From assembly GCF_025370935.1 (NCBI RefSeq), contig NC_133481.1:20004868-20068867 (forward strand): DNA of 64,000 bases, given 5' to 3'. This document shows, one piece after another, positions 62,153 through 64,000 of this stretch; positions within the stretch are counted from its first letter, which is position 1, and every line of letters begins with the position of its first letter. The position numbers and the translations under genes were made by a program. The DNA comes from Choristoneura fumiferana (lineage: Eukaryota > Arthropoda > Insecta > Lepidoptera > Tortricidae). The notes beneath the pieces are model-generated. The model saw nothing but the letters and a program-made list of their open reading frames with translations, was not told where the DNA came from and searched no databases.

Positions 62153-63178
62153 TCCTCCCCTCCAAGCTACATGACCGTCCCGTATGTGGCTTGGCCCTAG
62201 CAGTATTCACCTTTGGTGGACGTCCCCGAGGTCGTCGAGACTGAATAGGTAAGGCATTTTCGCCGTGTCTGCTAACAAAAGGAGTTAAAAATGACTTATA
62301 GAACTTCCCTACACTAACACCACTATCCACATGTGACACCTCGAACGTTGTCGGCAAGACCTGTTTTTTAATAGAGTATGGCCCATCCCGTTTAGGCATA
62401 AATTTCTTTGTAATACCCTCACTGGCGTTGCTTAAGGATGAATTTATTACCATCGCCTATTTTGTATTCGGGTGCCGGACGAAGCTTTTCGTCAGCGAAC
62501 CTTTTCGCTTTGTCTTGAGCAACTTCTACCCTCTCGCGAATAAGGCTCATTTTATCAATAAAATCTCTCAAAAAGGGCGTGCATTGAGGAACAAAATTTT
62601 CTTTGTCTAAAACAGACCTTATATCTGTCTGACTCTCGAAAGGGGTTCTCATCTCCCTACAAAACATCAAGTACGACGGAGTGCAACCAGTGGAAGAACA
62701 AACTGCGCTATTCAACGCGAATCTAATCTGAGGCAAGTACATAGGCCATGATGTATGTTCGTGCTTGACTAGAATCGACAACTGAGTTTTTATATCTCTG
62801 TTTTTTCGTTCTACGGGATTGGCTTGTGGATGAAACAAAGGAGTGAGATTCTGTTGGATTCCAAGCACAAACATACATTGTTGCATAGCTGCAGCAACTA
62901 GTTGAACGCCGTTATCTGAAATAATACGACGAGGAAACCCATACCTGAGAAAATATTCGTTGATCAGGATTAGTGCACACGTTTCAGCAGATGCATCGAG
63001 GAGAGGGTACAGCTCTACCCACCGGGTAGCAGCATCTTCTATTACAATTACAAGGAACCAAGTTTCACCTTTGTCACCTTTCGGTAGAGGACCGAATAAA
63101 TCAACGGAGAGAACCTCACCTCGCTGCTGTAAGACGGGAGTTCGCAGAAGGCCAGCCGGTTTCTGGTTCTGGTCCGAC
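62036..63178 (-). pseudogene. Ty3/Gypsy integrase fragment (minus), copy B
   Basis: Same content, same frameshift after FILKQRQ (62419) and same 5' head-to-head joint as copy A. The C-terminal frame ends earlier because one base of the purine tract is missing. Confidence 0.82.
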
Positions 63179-63506
63179 CACTAAGAACCGCTACAGCCCA
63201 GGCGGTTACCAAGGCACTAAAGGAATGCATAGTAATGAGATACGGATGCCCGCAAACCCTACTGAGTGACAACGCAAGACAATATACTGGCAAGATCTTC
63301 ACAGAAGCACTAAAAAGTTATGGCATAGAACACCGGCTAACAGCACCCTACACTCCACAATGCAATGCGACAGAGAGAACAAACAGAACATTAGAAACAA
63401 TGATATCAACGTTCATCACCGACAACCACAAAAAATGGGACCAGTACATACCGGAGTTTAATTTCGCAATAAACACAGCTGTACAAGAATCCACTAAGTT
63501 CACCCC
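63175..63506 (+). pseudogene. Ty3/Gypsy integrase fragment (plus), copy B
   Basis: Open from [15 protein letters not shown] through [27 protein letters not shown] (Glu of the D,D,E triad) to [14 protein letters not shown]. At this point, where a relative would continue toward the end of the core, the sequence switches to host JARID2-like coding without a stop. Confidence 0.8.
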
Positions 63507-63648
63507 ACGCAGCACGCAGCAGCCCGGCGAATACATAATGGTGTTCCCCGAGGCCCACTCCTGCTCGATAACAACGGGGTTCGCGATATCAGAAAGCGTC
63601 TACTTCGCGTCCGGCTCTTGGCTGGACAATGTATACAAGCTGTTCCAA
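63507..63648 (+). pseudogene. JARID2-type exon, 3' part, fused to Gypsy
   Basis: Coding reads [37 protein letters not shown] and LDNVYKLFQ, then a GTGAGT donor at 63649. This is the C-terminal part of a JmjC domain and the following segment, with the ISESVYFA wording of JARID2 rather than KDM5. JARID2 is a PRC2 accessory factor, catalytically inactive, nuclear. The 5' part of the exon is replaced by Gypsy integrase in the same frame. Codon use is much GC-richer than surrounding repeats. The gene symbol is withheld because only an exon fragment is present. Confidence 0.72.
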
Positions 63649-63699
63649 GTGAGTTGTTATAAGTTTATTGCCAAAGCAAGTCGATATGGCTCGCGTCAG

Positions 63700-63808
63700 A
63701 TATCGCTATGATACCGCCGGACATCCTCACCGAACACAACGTGACGCTGTCGCGCGCCACGCAGCAGCCCGGCGAATACATAATGGTGTTCCCCGAGGCC
63801 CACTCCTG
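63700..63808 (+). pseudogene. JARID2-type exon, 5' part, 3' truncated
   Basis: After an acceptor GCGTCAG (63697-63699): [19 protein letters not shown] then [17 protein letters not shown], and a stop TGA at 63807-63809 where homology ends. The 51 bp at 63758-63808 are identical to 63513-63563, so the two pieces overlap and together would represent one exon in permuted order. Only 51 bp separate the donor of the first piece from the acceptor of the second. Confidence 0.7.
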
Positions 63809-63809
63809 A

Positions 63810-64000
63810 GTAGTACTGTTAAGTATGTTTAAACTTCACAACGTTTAGAGTTTTAAATCAGAGTAACTAACCGATATCACAGATTTATGTGAGATGATTA
63901 CAGGGAGGGGGTTATTTACTACGATATTAAGTTGAGATGTAACTTCCTCTTTATGGGTGGGAAGTGATCATCTTCGAACGAGACGCTTCGATAATTTCGA
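63810..64000. other. Non-coding edge
   Basis: No feature recognised. Confidence 0.4.

Larger units (their letters stand above)
43635..63506 (+). repeat. Large composite repeat, copy B
   Basis: Starts AGTCTGGGGCG, equal to copy A base 27901, directly after the gap, and follows copy A in order to the plus-strand Gypsy fragment. It extends about 120 bp beyond where copy A is cut by the gap. Six insertions, each delimited by comparison with copy A, account for most of the length difference. Confidence 0.9.

Overview
The window looks like gene-poor, transposon-packed chromatin from a moth or butterfly. The Lepidoptera call rests on repeats I recognise as typical of that order: a SINE with a (CAT)n-CCAGCCTATATACGTCCC tail, 3' tails reading CCATCAGGAGACCCACTTGCTCG, a 'GTGGCCCGCGGCTTCGCC' repeat, an 'AGGGTTCCGTACC' repeat, and tRNA-derived SINEs. 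Every family call is from reading the sequence. No database search was possible.

Layout. 1-6.8 kb: a nearly complete BEL/Pao polyprotein (minus strand, 3' truncated) abutting a dead maT-type (DD37D) mariner. 7.4-9.2 kb: LINE and SINE fragments. 9.4-14.2 kb: a spliced minus-strand gene for a Myb/SANT-like (zeste-type) DNA-binding protein whose introns are full of repeats. 14.9-17.1 kb: a spliced minus-strand gene with a SAM-like N-terminus. 17.7-21.3 kb: a LINE tail, a 108-bp tandem array, then a THAP-like ORF and a DUF4806-like ORF. 21.2-25.5 kb: SINE clusters, a minisatellite, a core promoter-like element and MITEs. 25.7-27.9 kb: remnants of a YqaJ-like nuclease, Copia and Gypsy gag.

27.9-63.5 kb is the structural surprise. 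A composite unit occurs twice in direct orientation, copy A (27901-43534) and copy B (43635-63506), divided by a 100-N scaffold gap. The unit holds two pogo/Tigger-like transposase remnants, a P-element-like transposase end (minus), a spliced Merlin/IS1016-like transposase gene (plus) and two head-to-head Gypsy integrase fragments. Each copy serves as the empty-site control for the other, so insertions can be delimited to the base. Copy A carries a hAT-like element (8-bp TSD) with a very young Copia inside it. Copy B carries a MITE, a 5'-truncated R1-like tail, a 2.4-kb unclassified element with inverted GGTACC repeats, a Penelope-like 3' end with a GIY-YIG domain, a 3.1-kb foldback element with 9-bp TSDs and minisatellite inverted repeats, and a LINE with an intact ORF2. 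Whether A and B are a true tandem duplication or two haplotypes scaffolded end to end is open.

The right edge (63.5-63.8 kb) holds pieces of one host exon, a JARID2-type JmjC C-terminal segment. They are permuted and partly duplicated, and the first piece is fused in frame to a Gypsy integrase fragment.
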